Assembly: GCA_964651385.1 (NCBI GenBank)
Contig: CAZYYM010000026.1
Coordinates: 1-36,192, forward strand
Direction: 5' to 3'
Length of the DNA: 36,192 bases
Origin: GCA-001735895 sp964651385
GTDB taxonomy: Bacteria; Pseudomonadota; Gammaproteobacteria; GCA-001735895
Made by a program: the position numbers and the translations under genes
The notes under the pieces: model-generated
Databases searched by the model: none
What the model was told of the DNA's origin: nothing
The model's input: the letters and a program-made list of their open reading frames with translations, nothing else
Shown: piece by piece, positions 8,559 through 17,772 of the stretch
How positions within the stretch are numbered: position 1 is the first letter of the stretch
Layout: each line of letters starts with the position of its first letter

Positions 8559-10220
8559 ATGGATAAGGTATGGTTAAAGAGCTACCCGCCGGGTATGCCG
8601 GAATCGATAGATATTGATGCCTATCAATCAGTTGCCGAAGTATTCGAACAGGCGGCCAGGAAATATAGCGCCCGCCCGGCTTTTACAAATATGGGCACAA
8701 CGCTCAGTTATAGTGATATGGATCGGCTCACAGAACAGCTTGCGGCTTATATTCAAAACCTGCCAAACATGCGTAAGGGTGATCGTGTAGCGATTATGAT
8801 GCCAAACGTATTACAAAACCCGATCGCTATTTTTGCCGTATTACGCGCTGGTTTTACAGTAGTTAATACCAATCCACTGTACACAGCCAGGGAGCTTAAA
8901 CACCAGCTCACAGACTCCGGCGCCAAAGCAATAATTATTATGGAAAACTTTTGTCATACCTTGACCGAAGTTGTTGATGAAACGCCGGTTCAACATATCA
9001 TCACGACGCAACTGGGGGATTTACTGAAATTCCCCAAGTCGTTGATCGTTAATCTGGTGGTGAAATATATTAAAAAAATGGTGCCTGCTTTTTCATTGAA
9101 GCGTGGTGTTCAATTTAAAACGGCACTGTCGCGAGGTGCCGGACTTCAATTTGCGCCGGTGCGGCAAACTCATGAAGATATTGCCTTCTTGCAATATACA
9201 GGCGGTACCACTGGTGTTGCCAAAGGTGCAATGTTGACGCATCGGAATATGATCGCCAATATGCAACAGGCGTCAGCCTGGATTAGAGACGTTGTCGAAG
9301 AGGGTAAGGAGGTTATTGTCACTGCGTTGCCGCTATACCATATCTTTTCGCTGACTGCGAATTGTCTGACATTTATGAAAGTTGGCGCGGAAAACTACCT
9401 GATTACCAACCCGCGTGATATGCCAGGATTTGTCAAAGAATTATATAATACTTCATTTACAGCAATCACAGGTGTCAATACCCTGTTTATCGGATTATTG
9501 AATACTCCGGGTTTCGATAAAATTGATTTCTCCCGACTTAAACTCACCCTCGGGGGGGGTATGGCGGTACAGCAGCCGGTTGCGGAACGCTGGAAAAAAG
9601 CCACCGGCGCACCGTTGCTGGAAGCCTATGGATTAACCGAAACATCACCAGCGGTTTGTATTAATCCACTTAATCTTACCGAGTTTAATGGCAGTATTGG
9701 ATTGCCGGTACCTTCAACCGAGGTCTCTATTCAGGATGAAAGTGGCAAAATGGTAGCGCAGGGTGAATCTGGTGAGCTTTGTGTACGTGGTCCACAGGTG
9801 ATGAAGGGATACTGGAACCAGGAAGATGAAACGGCAAAGGTATTGAACGACGAAGGATGGTTGAAAACCGGTGATGTGGCCAAGATGGATACTGCGGGTT
9901 ACTTCCGTATCGTCGATCGTCTGAAAGATATGATACTGGTCTCTGGATTTAATGTATTTCCGAATGAGATCGAGGCTATTATTGCTGAAATCGAAGGAGT
10001 TCTCGAAGTCGGTGTCATCGGTGAGCCCGACCAGAAAAGTGGTGAACTGGTAAAAGCGGTGATCGTGAAAAAAGATCCTTCGCTTACCGACAAAGACATC
10101 ACTAAACACTGTCGTGAAAAGTTAACCAGCTACAAAGTACCAAAAGTCATCGAATTTGTCAGCGAGCTACCTAAGACCAACGTAGGTAAAATTCTTCGTC
10201 GTGAATTGAGAAAGAGGTAA
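8559..10220 (+). CDS. fadD: long-chain fatty acyl-CoA synthetase FadD
   Basis: This 553-residue AMP-forming ligase has the adenylation signatures in order: YTGGTTGVAKGAMLTH (phosphate-binding loop, near residue 213), EAYGLTETSPAV, LKTGDVAKMD, DRLKDMILVSGFNVFPNEIE, and the C-terminal TNVGKILRRELR that carries the catalytic lysine. The FadD linker and strong sequence likeness indicate a fatty-acid substrate: fatty acid + ATP + CoA to acyl-CoA + AMP + PPi. A strong ribosome binding site (GAGGTGAT) sits just before the ATG. It is the second gene of a fadE-fadD-DUF3135 operon. Confidence 0.93.
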   Translation: MDKVWLKSYPPGMPESIDIDAYQSVAEVFEQAARKYSARPAFTNMGTTLSYSDMDRLTEQLAAYIQNLPNMRKGDRVAIMMPNVLQNPIAIFAVLRAGFTVVNTNPLYTARELKHQLTDSGAKAIIIMENFCHTLTEVVDETPVQHIITTQLGDLLKFPKSLIVNLVVKYIKKMVPAFSLKRGVQFKTALSRGAGLQFAPVRQTHEDIAFLQYTGGTTGVAKGAMLTHRNMIANMQQASAWIRDVVEEGKEVIVTALPLYHIFSLTANCLTFMKVGAENYLITNPRDMPGFVKELYNTSFTAITGVNTLFIGLLNTPGFDKIDFSRLKLTLGGGMAVQQPVAERWKKATGAPLLEAYGLTETSPAVCINPLNLTEFNGSIGLPVPSTEVSIQDESGKMVAQGESGELCVRGPQVMKGYWNQEDETAKVLNDEGWLKTGDVAKMDTAGYFRIVDRLKDMILVSGFNVFPNEIEAIIAEIEGVLEVGVIGEPDQKSGELVKAVIVKKDPSLTDKDITKHCREKLTSYKVPKVIEFVSELPKTNVGKILRRELRKR

Positions 10221-10222
10221 TT

Positions 10223-10621
10223 GTGACCTTCGAGAACCAGTCACGCGGAAAACATATTTCCCCCGAAGACCTCGATAAGCTGGAGTTTGATGAGTGGCGG
10301 GGTCTATACGATAGAGATCCGGAGCTATTTGAACATTACAGAAAACTATTGCTTGAACGGCAAATCCAACTCGCACCGGAAAGTTCAAAGCCGCGTTTGT
10401 TGGGTCTGATTTTTCAAATGGAGGCCGAGGCGATTCGATCACGAACCCCAATCAGTTATAATTTACGACTGTCGGCAATGATGATGGATAATTTTGAACA
10501 ATTAAGACAACAACTGGCGTTGTTGACCGGAGCGCAAACGAAAATCAATGCCGCATTGAACCCGATCCGGAATTCTGCAGAGATTATTCCATTCGACCGG
10601 ACTCGATCGGAGCAGAAATGA
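10223..10621 (+). CDS. DUF3135 family protein
   Basis: A 132-residue, soluble, mostly helical protein starting at GTG 10223, two bases after the fadD stop, with the shared junction suggesting translational coupling. The segment FDEWRGLYDRDPELFEHYRK followed by LLERQI matches the DUF3135 family as I know it. No catalytic motif is visible and the function is unknown. The tight linkage to fadD suggests a link to fatty-acid metabolism, which is inference from position only. Confidence 0.8.
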   Translation: MTFENQSRGKHISPEDLDKLEFDEWRGLYDRDPELFEHYRKLLLERQIQLAPESSKPRLLGLIFQMEAEAIRSRTPISYNLRLSAMMMDNFEQLRQQLALLTGAQTKINAALNPIRNSAEIIPFDRTRSEQK

Positions 10622-10645
10622 ATTGACCGACTGGCAAATAATCAA

Positions 10646-10963
10646 CTAATTGTGACCGCTAATCTTGGCGTGTAAAGGCTTGCTCGCTTCAAACTGTAGC
10701 TTTTGTTCCTCGCTGGCGGGGGTTTGGTGATTCGATTTCCATTCTTCGATGCTCATACCGTAAATCTCCTGTTGAGCGGCCGCATAGTCGATATCCAGTC
10801 CGAGGTGCCGGGCTTCGGCAGCATACCATTTCGACAGGCAATTCCTGCAAAATCCTGCCAGATTCATCAAATCGATATTCTGAACGTCGGATCGTTGCTG
10901 GAGGTGCTCAACTAGCCCACGAAAAGCAGCTGCTTCAATCTGTAATTGCTGATCTTTGGTCAT
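10646..10963 (-). CDS. DUF1244 family protein
   Basis: A 105-residue protein with the compact DUF1244 pattern: AAAFRGLVEHLQQRSDVQNI, DLMNLAGFCRNCLSKW and EIYGMSIEEWK. The family is a small helical domain of unknown function in proteobacteria. The CRNC pair could bind a metal or form a disulfide, but nothing demonstrates this. It diverges from tmcA across only 47 nt and converges on the DUF3135 gene with a 24-nt gap that shows no clear terminator hairpin. Confidence 0.85.
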   Translation of the reverse strand: MTKDQQLQIEAAAFRGLVEHLQQRSDVQNIDLMNLAGFCRNCLSKWYAAEARHLGLDIDYAAAQQEIYGMSIEEWKSNHQTPASEEQKLQFEASKPLHAKISGHN

Positions 10964-10984
10964 AAAAATTTACTCACTTATAAT
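10956..10984 (+). promoter_or_regulatory. candidate sigma-70 promoter of the tmcA operon
   Basis: A perfect TATAAT at 10979-10984 is preceded at 17-nt spacing by TTGGTC (10956-10961), a weak -35 element. The predicted start of transcription lies near 10991, about 20 nt before the TTG start of tmcA. The -35 part overlaps the beginning of the divergent DUF1244 gene. Confidence 0.5.
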
Positions 10985-11010
10985 AGTGTAAAATTTAATC
11001 AGAGAATCAC

Positions 11011-13137
11011 TTGACAGTCCAATCAATAAATTTAAATTCGGATAACCCAAAATGCGAGTCAACCGATGCGTTTGATCGCTGGTTGCGGGAAATTCTGGAC
11101 AAGCTCGAACGAAATCAACAGCGTTGCTTGCTTTCCTGTGAAGGGACTGATTTATGGTGTAGTAAAATCTATGAAACGGTCAGGCTGCAGTGTGATAATC
11201 AGATACTTTTATCTGATCGAGCCGGACAAAAAGATGCCCTGGCTTTTGCTAAATCAGAAACCCTGCTCGGGCAGGAAGCTGCAATTGTCATAGTTGATTT
11301 ATATGGCGGGCTTAACCCCGACGTATTGTGTATTGCTGCGGGGCTTGTGAAGTGCGGTGGTTTGCTGATTTTAATGTCACCAGGTGGTGAGAAATGGTCT
11401 GAAGTACGAGACTCTTATGGTATCTGGCAGGACGGGAGGATCTCCGCCGATAAAGTATTCGTTGATTATATTTTCGATCGAATTCGTGCCGGCGCCAACG
11501 CCTGTATTCAAATTCGGCAGGGTTCCGACTTACCCGATATGCCCTCAATAGAAATGGCAAATCCTACCGAAATGCTCGCCGGTAAAACTGGCGATCAGGT
11601 GACTGTTTTAAATGGCATCAAAGTCTGGTTATCGCAGTCTAAACAAAGGATCGCCCTGATCACTGCCCACCGTGGCCGTGGTAAAAGTACGTGTATGGGA
11701 TTCATGGTTAAGCAAATGATCGAAGAGTATGGATTTTTGGTCTGTGTGACAGCCTATTCGCGACAGTCGGCAAGCATGTTGCTGGAACAGTGCGATACGG
11801 CAAATTTCAGTGCCCCGGATGCGTTAATTTTAAATCAAACAAATGCTGATGTGCTGGTAATCGACGAGGCTGCGATGCTGCCATTTCCGATGCTGGATCA
11901 ATTGTGTCGACAGTTTAAGCGTGTAGTAATGACTACTACGACCGCAGGCTATGAAGGCACAGGGCAGGGGTTTTTATTGCGTTTTATTGCACGGTTACAG
12001 AAAGAAGAATTTCTCTGGTTGCAATTGTCTCAACCAGTTCGTTGGTCTGCCAATGACTGTCTGGAAGACTGGATTGACGATACCATGCTATTAAATCAGG
12101 GGCCAATCAGCGACGATGAATTGGAATCCAGTGTGGATATAGGCCGCTGCCGTAACAGGGTAATTGATCGGTATTCAGATATAAAGGTGTTGATTCGAAT
12201 CTATCAGCTGATGGTATCGGCTCACTATCGTACCCGGCCTTCGGATCTCCGCGCTTTGATGGAAAACCCCGATTTAGTTCCAATTGTCGCGGAAACCAAT
12301 GAAAAAATAACCGGTCTGGCCCTGCTTAACCACGAAGGGGGATTCGATCCAGCCCTTTGCGAGCAAGTTTTTCTGGGTCAGCGTCGACCGAAAGGCCATT
12401 TGCTCGCACAAATGCTGACCGCTCAGGCCGGTTCGCGTAAATTTGCCGGTTATCGGGGACTGCGAATTCAACGCATCGCCGTTACAGAAAACAGGCGTCG
12501 CCTGGGTATTGGCAGAAACTTGATAGAATTCGTCGAATCTTATGCGTCGAAAAACGGTTATGCCTATATTGGTGCGAGTTTTGCCTTCGATAGTGAATCT
12601 GCCGGATTCTGGAAAAGTTGCGGTTTCAGGCTGGTGCACGTCGGCTATGGGCGGGGAAAATCCAGCGGTAATCATTCTGTTGCGGTGATTAAAGTACTAG
12701 AGCCAGCCGTAGAAAATGATGTCGATCAGTTAGCGGAAAAATTGAGATCCGGTCTACCGCAGGGATTGTGCCAGCGTTTGCGTCATATGAATGCTGATGA
12801 CGTCGTCACACTACTGAGATTTAGTGGGTACACGTATCAAGAAACCGATATTGAGCGAGACGAAATTGAAGCATTTACCCAAGGCAATAAAGGATTTGAA
12901 CTGTGTTTCGTAACTTTACAGCGTGCGGTTATGCTAGCTATTGCACAATTGCCCGAAGGTCAGCCTGTTAATTCCTGGCTGATCGAAAAGGTGATTCAAA
13001 ATCGCCAATGGAATGTGCTCAGCCCGCAAAGAGGCTGTTATGGACGTAAGTCGGTAGAGAATAAAATACGCCGGCTTGTTGATGAACTGTTACCATCATC
13101 TGTCGATCGGCGGATGAGCGGGCAAGATTATGTATAA
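11011..13137 (+). CDS. tmcA: tRNA(Met) cytidine acetyltransferase TmcA
   Basis: The 708-residue protein has the TmcA domain order. A Rossmann-like N-terminal region comes first. An RNA-helicase-like ATPase follows, with Walker A TAHRGRGKST (218-227) and the DEAA box (285-288). A GNAT acetyltransferase domain (acetyl-CoA loop near RRRLGIGRNLIEF, about residue 495) and a C-terminal tail complete it. TmcA makes N4-acetylcytidine at the wobble base of elongator tRNA-Met using acetyl-CoA and ATP. The start is taken as TTG at 11011, with a modest AGAGAAT ribosome site; no better ATG lies near it. It is slightly longer than the Escherichia enzyme (about 671). It overlaps the DUF924 gene by 8 nt and heads a five-gene plus-strand run. 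Confidence 0.93.
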   Translation: MTVQSINLNSDNPKCESTDAFDRWLREILDKLERNQQRCLLSCEGTDLWCSKIYETVRLQCDNQILLSDRAGQKDALAFAKSETLLGQEAAIVIVDLYGGLNPDVLCIAAGLVKCGGLLILMSPGGEKWSEVRDSYGIWQDGRISADKVFVDYIFDRIRAGANACIQIRQGSDLPDMPSIEMANPTEMLAGKTGDQVTVLNGIKVWLSQSKQRIALITAHRGRGKSTCMGFMVKQMIEEYGFLVCVTAYSRQSASMLLEQCDTANFSAPDALILNQTNADVLVIDEAAMLPFPMLDQLCRQFKRVVMTTTTAGYEGTGQGFLLRFIARLQKEEFLWLQLSQPVRWSANDCLEDWIDDTMLLNQGPISDDELESSVDIGRCRNRVIDRYSDIKVLIRIYQLMVSAHYRTRPSDLRALMENPDLVPIVAETNEKITGLALLNHEGGFDPALCEQVFLGQRRPKGHLLAQMLTAQAGSRKFAGYRGLRIQRIAVTENRRRLGIGRNLIEFVESYASKNGYAYIGASFAFDSESAGFWKSCGFRLVHVGYGRGKSSGNHSVAVIKVLEPAVENDVDQLAEKLRSGLPQGLCQRLRHMNADDVVTLLRFSGYTYQETDIERDEIEAFTQGNKGFELCFVTLQRAVMLAIAQLPEGQPVNSWLIEKVIQNRQWNVLSPQRGCYGRKSVENKIRRLVDELLPSSVDRRMSGQDYV

Positions 13138-13669
13138 AACCTTGATTAGCTACTGGTTCTCCGAAGAGGTAAGCCAATACTGGTTTAATGCGCCATTGAG
13201 GCTTGACCGGCATTTACGCGAAAATTATGCTGATTTATGGCAACAGGGCAAAGATGGGGAATTGGCCGATTGGCGTGAGTGCGCTGAGGGTAGTTTGGCA
13301 CTGGTTATCTTGCTCGATCAATTTCCGTTAAATATGTTTAGGGGTACCGCGCAAAGTTATTCAACCGAATCTGCGTCTCGGCACGAGGCTAATTTCGCTA
13401 TAGATCATCAATTCGATCTCAGTATGACGGCTCAACAGAAGGCATTTCTTTATATGCCTTTCATGCATAGCGAAAATCTGGATGATCAGGCGCGCGCGTT
13501 ACAATTGTTTGAACAGCCCGGTCTGGAGAATAATTTTAAATTTGCCAGGCATCACTACGCCATTGTCGAGCAATTCGGTCGTTTTCCGCATCGTAATGAA
13601 ATACTCGGACGAGAAAATACGCAGGCTGAAGTTGAATATTTGAATTCGAAACAGGCATTTAAAGGATAA
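13130..13669 (+). CDS. DUF924 family protein
   Basis: A 179-residue all-helical protein with DUF924 hallmarks: the YWFSEE..SQYWFNA opening, LALVILLDQFPLNMFRGTAQSY, YMPFMHSENLDDQ and HHYAIVEQFGRFPHRNEILGR. The fold is TPR-like in the family, but the biochemical role is unknown. It overlaps tmcA by 8 nt and ends 2 nt before the YihY-type gene, so it is surely co-transcribed with both. Confidence 0.88.
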   Translation: MYKTLISYWFSEEVSQYWFNAPLRLDRHLRENYADLWQQGKDGELADWRECAEGSLALVILLDQFPLNMFRGTAQSYSTESASRHEANFAIDHQFDLSMTAQQKAFLYMPFMHSENLDDQARALQLFEQPGLENNFKFARHHYAIVEQFGRFPHRNEILGRENTQAEVEYLNSKQAFKG

Positions 13670-13671
13670 TC

Positions 13672-15009
13672 TTGGAAACTGCCGAAACTAGAGCGCGTAT
13701 TCACCAGTATATCTGGTCATATAATTCTTGTGACCCACTACAGCCACGTTCCCGCGTACGCCACTATCTGCAGATCATGGCAATGGTAGGCCGTGATTTA
13801 GTGGGAGGTATGTTAACTCTGCGTTCAATGAGCCTGGTGTATACCACGCTACTGTCAATCGTGCCTTTGTTGGCTGTGAGTATTTCAGTTTTGAAAGGTT
13901 TCGGGGTACACGATCAACTCGAACCGGCATTGGTGGGTTTGTTAGCGCCTCTGGGCGAACGCAGTGTAGAAATCAGTTCGCGCATCGTTGGTTTTGTTGA
14001 CAATATGAAAATTGGCGTACTCGGTGCTCTAGGCCTGGGGCTGTTGATTTTTACCGTGATTTCATTGATTCAAAAAATCGAATCAGCTTTTAACTATACC
14101 TGGCGGCTGCAAGGCAGTCGAAATCTGGTGCAACGATTCAGTAATTATCTGAGTGTGGTGCTGGTTGGCCCGGTATTAATGTTTTCTGCAGTAGGAATTA
14201 CGGCCTCACTAAGCAGTAACACTATAATAGCGGTAATTAATGAACTACCCTATATGAGTGATTTGGTTCGAATTAGCGGCAAGCTAGTCCCTTATTTCCT
14301 GATTATCGGCGCATTTACATTCATATACTTACTGGTACCCAATACCAGAGTGCAGCCACGTTCAGCCTTGTTTGGGGCTGTTATTGCTGGCATTTTGTGG
14401 GAAAGTTCAGGTATTTTATTTACTTCAATTATCGGGGGTTCTACCAGTTATACGGCGATTTATTCAGGGTTTGCGATCTTGCTGATGCTGATGATCTGGC
14501 TTTATCTGAGTTGGTTGATATTATTGATTGGGTCAAGTATCGCGTATTACCATCAATATCCTGAACGCCTGAGATGGAGTAAAGTCGATTTTCATTTAAG
14601 TGCTCGGATGCGGGAACAAATAATTTTACAGTTGATGGTTAATATTGCCCGCTATCACGATCAACAATCGACACTGCTGACCAGTGTCGATAATCTGGCA
14701 TCATATCAGCAGGCTCCGGTTGAGATCATAGTTCGCATGATACAAGCGCTTGAAGATGGCGATTTGATTCTGCCATTAGAGGGTGATTCACCTGCTTATT
14801 TACCGGCACGCTCGCTCAATCGCATCCGTTTAATCGATGTATTACGTTGCTCACGGGAGGCAGAAGACAATCGGCAAAGTGGCAGTCTTTACTGTGATCC
14901 GGCAGTTGCCAGCTTGATGCTGGATATTGAAGATCAATATAAAAGCCGTCTCGGTGAGCAAACCATGGCTGATTTTATTTTGGAAAATCCGGAACCTAAA
15001 ACCTTATGA
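13672..15009 (+). CDS. YihY/virulence factor BrkB family inner-membrane protein
   Basis: The 445-residue protein has about six transmembrane segments in the first 300 residues and a soluble C-terminal helical region. The motif SLVYTTLLSIVPLLAVSISV and the later SYTAIYSGFAILLMLMIWLY are typical of the YihY/BrkB (UPF0761) family. Members were once called ribonuclease BN, a name now known to be wrong, and their function remains uncertain. The start is taken as TTG at 13672, two bases after the DUF924 stop. An internal ATG at the MAMVGRDLVGG position is a possible alternative. The 3' end overlaps xthA by 4 nt (ATGA). Confidence 0.87.
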   Translation: METAETRARIHQYIWSYNSCDPLQPRSRVRHYLQIMAMVGRDLVGGMLTLRSMSLVYTTLLSIVPLLAVSISVLKGFGVHDQLEPALVGLLAPLGERSVEISSRIVGFVDNMKIGVLGALGLGLLIFTVISLIQKIESAFNYTWRLQGSRNLVQRFSNYLSVVLVGPVLMFSAVGITASLSSNTIIAVINELPYMSDLVRISGKLVPYFLIIGAFTFIYLLVPNTRVQPRSALFGAVIAGILWESSGILFTSIIGGSTSYTAIYSGFAILLMLMIWLYLSWLILLIGSSIAYYHQYPERLRWSKVDFHLSARMREQIILQLMVNIARYHDQQSTLLTSVDNLASYQQAPVEIIVRMIQALEDGDLILPLEGDSPAYLPARSLNRIRLIDVLRCSREAEDNRQSGSLYCDPAVASLMLDIEDQYKSRLGEQTMADFILENPEPKTL

Positions 15010-15821
15010 AACTAGTTTCTTTCAATGTGAACAGCGTACGCCAGCGGCTGCATCAAATAAGCGCAGTCGTTGAGCGCCTTGATCCCGAATTTATCGGCCT
15101 TCAGGAAACCAAAGTCCAGGATCACGAATTTCCTTTGGCAGATATTCAGAAACTGGGTTACCAGGCCATTTATAGGGGGCAGAAAACGCACTATGGCGTT
15201 GCGCTTTTGTCTAAAACACCGTGTGTACATCCCTGTTTCGGATTCCCAGGCGATAATGACGATGCCCAAAAACGGTTTATCGGCGGGGAATTTCAGGTCG
15301 AAGGCCAAACAATTCACGTGTTTAACGGTTATTTTCCGCAGGGTGAAGCCCGCGATCATCCGCTAAAATTTCCAGCCAAGCAGCAGTTTTATGTTGATTT
15401 AAACCAGTTTTTGAGCACATTCGATTTGAATAGAGACTCTCTGGTAGTTATGGGAGACTATAATATTGCACCGCAGGATAGTGATATCGGCATCGGCGCA
15501 GACAATGCTAAACGCTGGTTGAAATCCGGTAAGGCGAGTTTTTTACCCGAAGAACGCAGTTGGTTTAAAACGTTGCTGGGGAAAGGTTTGTACGATGGTT
15601 TTCGGTTATGTCATGCAACCGAAGACCAGACATTCAGCTGGTTTGACTATCGCAGTAAAGGTTTTGAGCGTGAACCTCGACGCGGATTACGCATCGACCA
15701 TTTGCTTGTATCGAAGGCGCTTCGTCACTGTGTGAATGACGCCGGCGTCGATTATGACATTCGCGGAATGGTTAAGCCGTCAGACCACGCACCGGCCTGG
15801 ATCAGTCTACAATGCGACTAA
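15006..15821 (+). CDS. xthA: exodeoxyribonuclease III
   Basis: The 271-residue protein follows Escherichia ExoIII closely: N-terminal SFNVNSVRQRLHQ, E34 in GLQETKV, GQKTHYGVALL, NGYFPQGEARDHPLKFPAK, the MGDYNIAP motif (catalytic Asp/Asn), FSWFDYRSKGF, and C-terminal KPSDHAPAW with the catalytic His. It is an AP endonuclease and 3'-5' exonuclease of base-excision repair. It is coupled by ATGA overlap to the upstream membrane-protein gene and followed 18 nt later by msrA, making a run with an oxidative-damage theme at its end. Confidence 0.95.
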   Translation: MKLVSFNVNSVRQRLHQISAVVERLDPEFIGLQETKVQDHEFPLADIQKLGYQAIYRGQKTHYGVALLSKTPCVHPCFGFPGDNDDAQKRFIGGEFQVEGQTIHVFNGYFPQGEARDHPLKFPAKQQFYVDLNQFLSTFDLNRDSLVVMGDYNIAPQDSDIGIGADNAKRWLKSGKASFLPEERSWFKTLLGKGLYDGFRLCHATEDQTFSWFDYRSKGFEREPRRGLRIDHLLVSKALRHCVNDAGVDYDIRGMVKPSDHAPAWISLQCD

Positions 15822-15839
15822 CTTGAGTGAGATATAGTG

Positions 15840-16466
15840 ATGTTTGAAAAACCTTCCGGGATGCCGAGTCCCGAACAGGCTCTACCAGGCCGCGATGATG
15901 CTATGCAATTCAACCCGATACATTATGTCAACGGTAGCAGCATGGTTGGTCCATTTGCAGAAAATCTGGAATCTATCGTATTTGGGATGGGGTGTTTCTG
16001 GGGTGCAGAGCGAAAATTCTGGTCTATCGAGGGCGTTTATACCACAGCGGTTGGTTACTCGGCGGGTATAACCGCCAATCCGACCTATCAGGAAGTTTGT
16101 AGCGGGTTAACCGGTCATAACGAAGTAGTGTTAGTAGTATACAATCCAGGAACAGTAGTCCTTGAGGTATTACTGAGGACTTTCTGGGAGTCGCATGATC
16201 CAACCCAGGGTATGCGGCAGGGCAATGACCGCGGTACGCAGTATCGATCGGGGATTTACTACAACAGCGAGGCACAAGCCGAGCGGGTTAAGTCTAGTTT
16301 ACAAGTTTACCAGAATCGCCTGAATGAAATGGGCCTGGGCCCTATTACGACCGAAGTTTTAGCATCGAGCGAATTTTACTATGCCGAGGAATACCACCAA
16401 CAATATTTGGAAAAAAATCCTTCTGGCTATTGTGGATTGGGTGGCACTGGGGTATCGCTCTCATAA
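15840..16466 (+). CDS. msrA: peptide methionine-(S)-S-oxide reductase MsrA
   Basis: The protein has 208 residues from the ATG at 15840; a GTG three bases earlier could add one residue. The active-site motif GMGCFWGAE contains the nucleophilic Cys (C52), and YHQQYLEKNPSGYCGLGG contains the recycling Cys (C198). Escherichia MsrA has a second recycling Cys eight residues later in the GVC motif; here that position reads GVS, so only one resolving cysteine remains. The enzyme reduces methionine-S-sulfoxide using thioredoxin. It is the last gene of the tmcA run. No hairpin terminator is evident in the following sequence. Confidence 0.94.
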   Translation: MFEKPSGMPSPEQALPGRDDAMQFNPIHYVNGSSMVGPFAENLESIVFGMGCFWGAERKFWSIEGVYTTAVGYSAGITANPTYQEVCSGLTGHNEVVLVVYNPGTVVLEVLLRTFWESHDPTQGMRQGNDRGTQYRSGIYYNSEAQAERVKSSLQVYQNRLNEMGLGPITTEVLASSEFYYAEEYHQQYLEKNPSGYCGLGGTGVSLS

Positions 16467-16607
16467 ATATTTTATTTCTTCAATTTAAAATTTACCGTCA
16501 GTTGTTATGAGGTATAGACGCAGTTTCGGTTCCCTGGCACCACCGTATTTTACGGCCAAATCCGCTATGCCTGTCAAACGGATAGCGGCCGAATACAAGT
16601 TTTTCGT

Positions 16608-16763
16608 ATGCTGAATAGTCTTTGCTTTGAAATTACTGAAACTGCGACCGTAGACAACATCGACGAATCGGTAGAATTTATTAAGACTATCAAAAAGCTG
16701 GGCGCCAAGATTTCAATTTCGAAGCCGCCCGAAACTGAAATGTCTGGCCTCGGCTATAGGTTC
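16608..16763 (+). pseudogene. remnant of an EAL domain
   Basis: The frame from 16608 reads LCFEITETATVDNIDESVEF, then IKTIKKLGAKIS. This is the highly recognisable EAL-domain segment preceding the DDFG motif. The next residues ISKPPETEMSGLGYRF align without gaps to the canonical LDDFGTGMSSFGYLK region, but DDFG has become KPPE, so catalytic Asp residues are lost. Nothing before 16608 or after about 16763 continues an EAL protein, and the end overlaps the 3' end of cysB antisense. It is not a copy of the intact EAL domain at 3972-5714. This is a short, decayed gene fragment left by a deletion. Confidence 0.7.
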
Positions 16764-17767
16764 CGGGGCTCACCGAGCAGAGCTGTCTTCATCGCTTTAT
16801 AGCTCGGAATTTTATCCGTGGGTAACATGGCCTGGCGTTCTTCCCGATTTCGGGTTTTCGACAGATCTTTAATGGCGTCTAAATCCAGGTAAGGTGTCAG
16901 CATATGCAGGAATTCATACTGAAATGCCGAAATATGGCGTGAATGTCTGAATCCTACTTTAATCTGGCTATCGGGAAATAAATGACTGGCGTCTATGTAC
17001 TGTAAATCCGTATCATTCAGGTCACAGGCCATCTCGGCGATAATGCCAGCTCCAAGACCCAACCGTACATAGGTTTTAATAACATCCGAGTCGGTCGCAG
17101 TAAAGGCAACTTTAGGTTCAAGATTAGCCGCCTGAAACGTTTTATCGAGCTGAGATCGCCCCGTCAAACCAAGCATGTAGGTGAGAATCGGATATTCACC
17201 CAGATTTGCCAATGTAATCGTCGGCATTCGCGTCAGTTCGTGATCCATCGGAACGACAATGTAACGGTTCCAACTATAGGCGGGAATGGTAACCAGGTCA
17301 CCTTGTTCATCAATAACCTCTGAAGCAATAACAAAATCGACCTGATTGTTAGCGGCAAGTTTACTCATGGATTTAGGATTGCCCTGATGGACCCGTAATT
17401 CTATCTTTGGAAATTTAGTCGAAAAACGTTGCAGTATCAGGGGTAAAATAAACTGCGCCTGGGTGTGTGTGGTGGCGATAGTCAGGCTGCCACGATTACT
17501 TTTGCTGAATTCCCGGGCTGCCTGTTTAATATTTTTCGCGCAATTGAGCAAATTGGTGACATGCTCCAGGATGGCTTCACCGGCAGGCGAGATGCTGGTC
17601 AGTTTTTTACCTGAGCGCTCGAAAATTTGAATATCGAGTTCGTCTTCAAGTAATTTGATTTGGTGGCTGACGCCGGGTTGAGAGGTATATAGCTCCTCAG
17701 CCGCAGACGAAACGTTGAGATTGTTACGCACGACTGCATCGAGAAAACGAAGTTGCTGTAGTTTCAC
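16754..17767 (-). CDS. cysB: LysR family regulator CysB
   Basis: The 337-residue protein follows Escherichia CysB along its length: MKLQQLRFLDAVV, NLNVSSAAEELYTSQPGVSHQ (helix-turn-helix), IATTHTQAQF, the effector-domain stretch LTYMLGLTGRSQLDKTF and TATDSDVIKTYVRLGLGAG. CysB activates sulfate assimilation and cysteine synthesis, with N-acetylserine as inducer. The start is GTG at 17767, which gives the canonical first residues. The C-terminus is about 13 residues longer than Escherichia CysB (AMKTALLGEPRNL), and this extra tail lies over the EAL remnant on the opposite strand. It lies 114 nt downstream of the SDR gene in the same direction. Confidence 0.92.
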   Translation of the reverse strand: MKLQQLRFLDAVVRNNLNVSSAAEELYTSQPGVSHQIKLLEDELDIQIFERSGKKLTSISPAGEAILEHVTNLLNCAKNIKQAAREFSKSNRGSLTIATTHTQAQFILPLILQRFSTKFPKIELRVHQGNPKSMSKLAANNQVDFVIASEVIDEQGDLVTIPAYSWNRYIVVPMDHELTRMPTITLANLGEYPILTYMLGLTGRSQLDKTFQAANLEPKVAFTATDSDVIKTYVRLGLGAGIIAEMACDLNDTDLQYIDASHLFPDSQIKVGFRHSRHISAFQYEFLHMLTPYLDLDAIKDLSKTRNREERQAMLPTDKIPSYKAMKTALLGEPRNL

Positions 17768-17772
17768 CCTGG

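Noticed and set aside
16461..16511. CTCATAA/TTATGAG repeat after msrA as a terminator
   Set aside because: The 37-nt loop is too long, there is no T-run, and 7-bp matches of this kind are expected by chance.
16507..16617. 36-codon plus-strand frame after msrA
   Set aside because: No ribosome site and no recognisable protein; only the later frame at 16608 shows homology.
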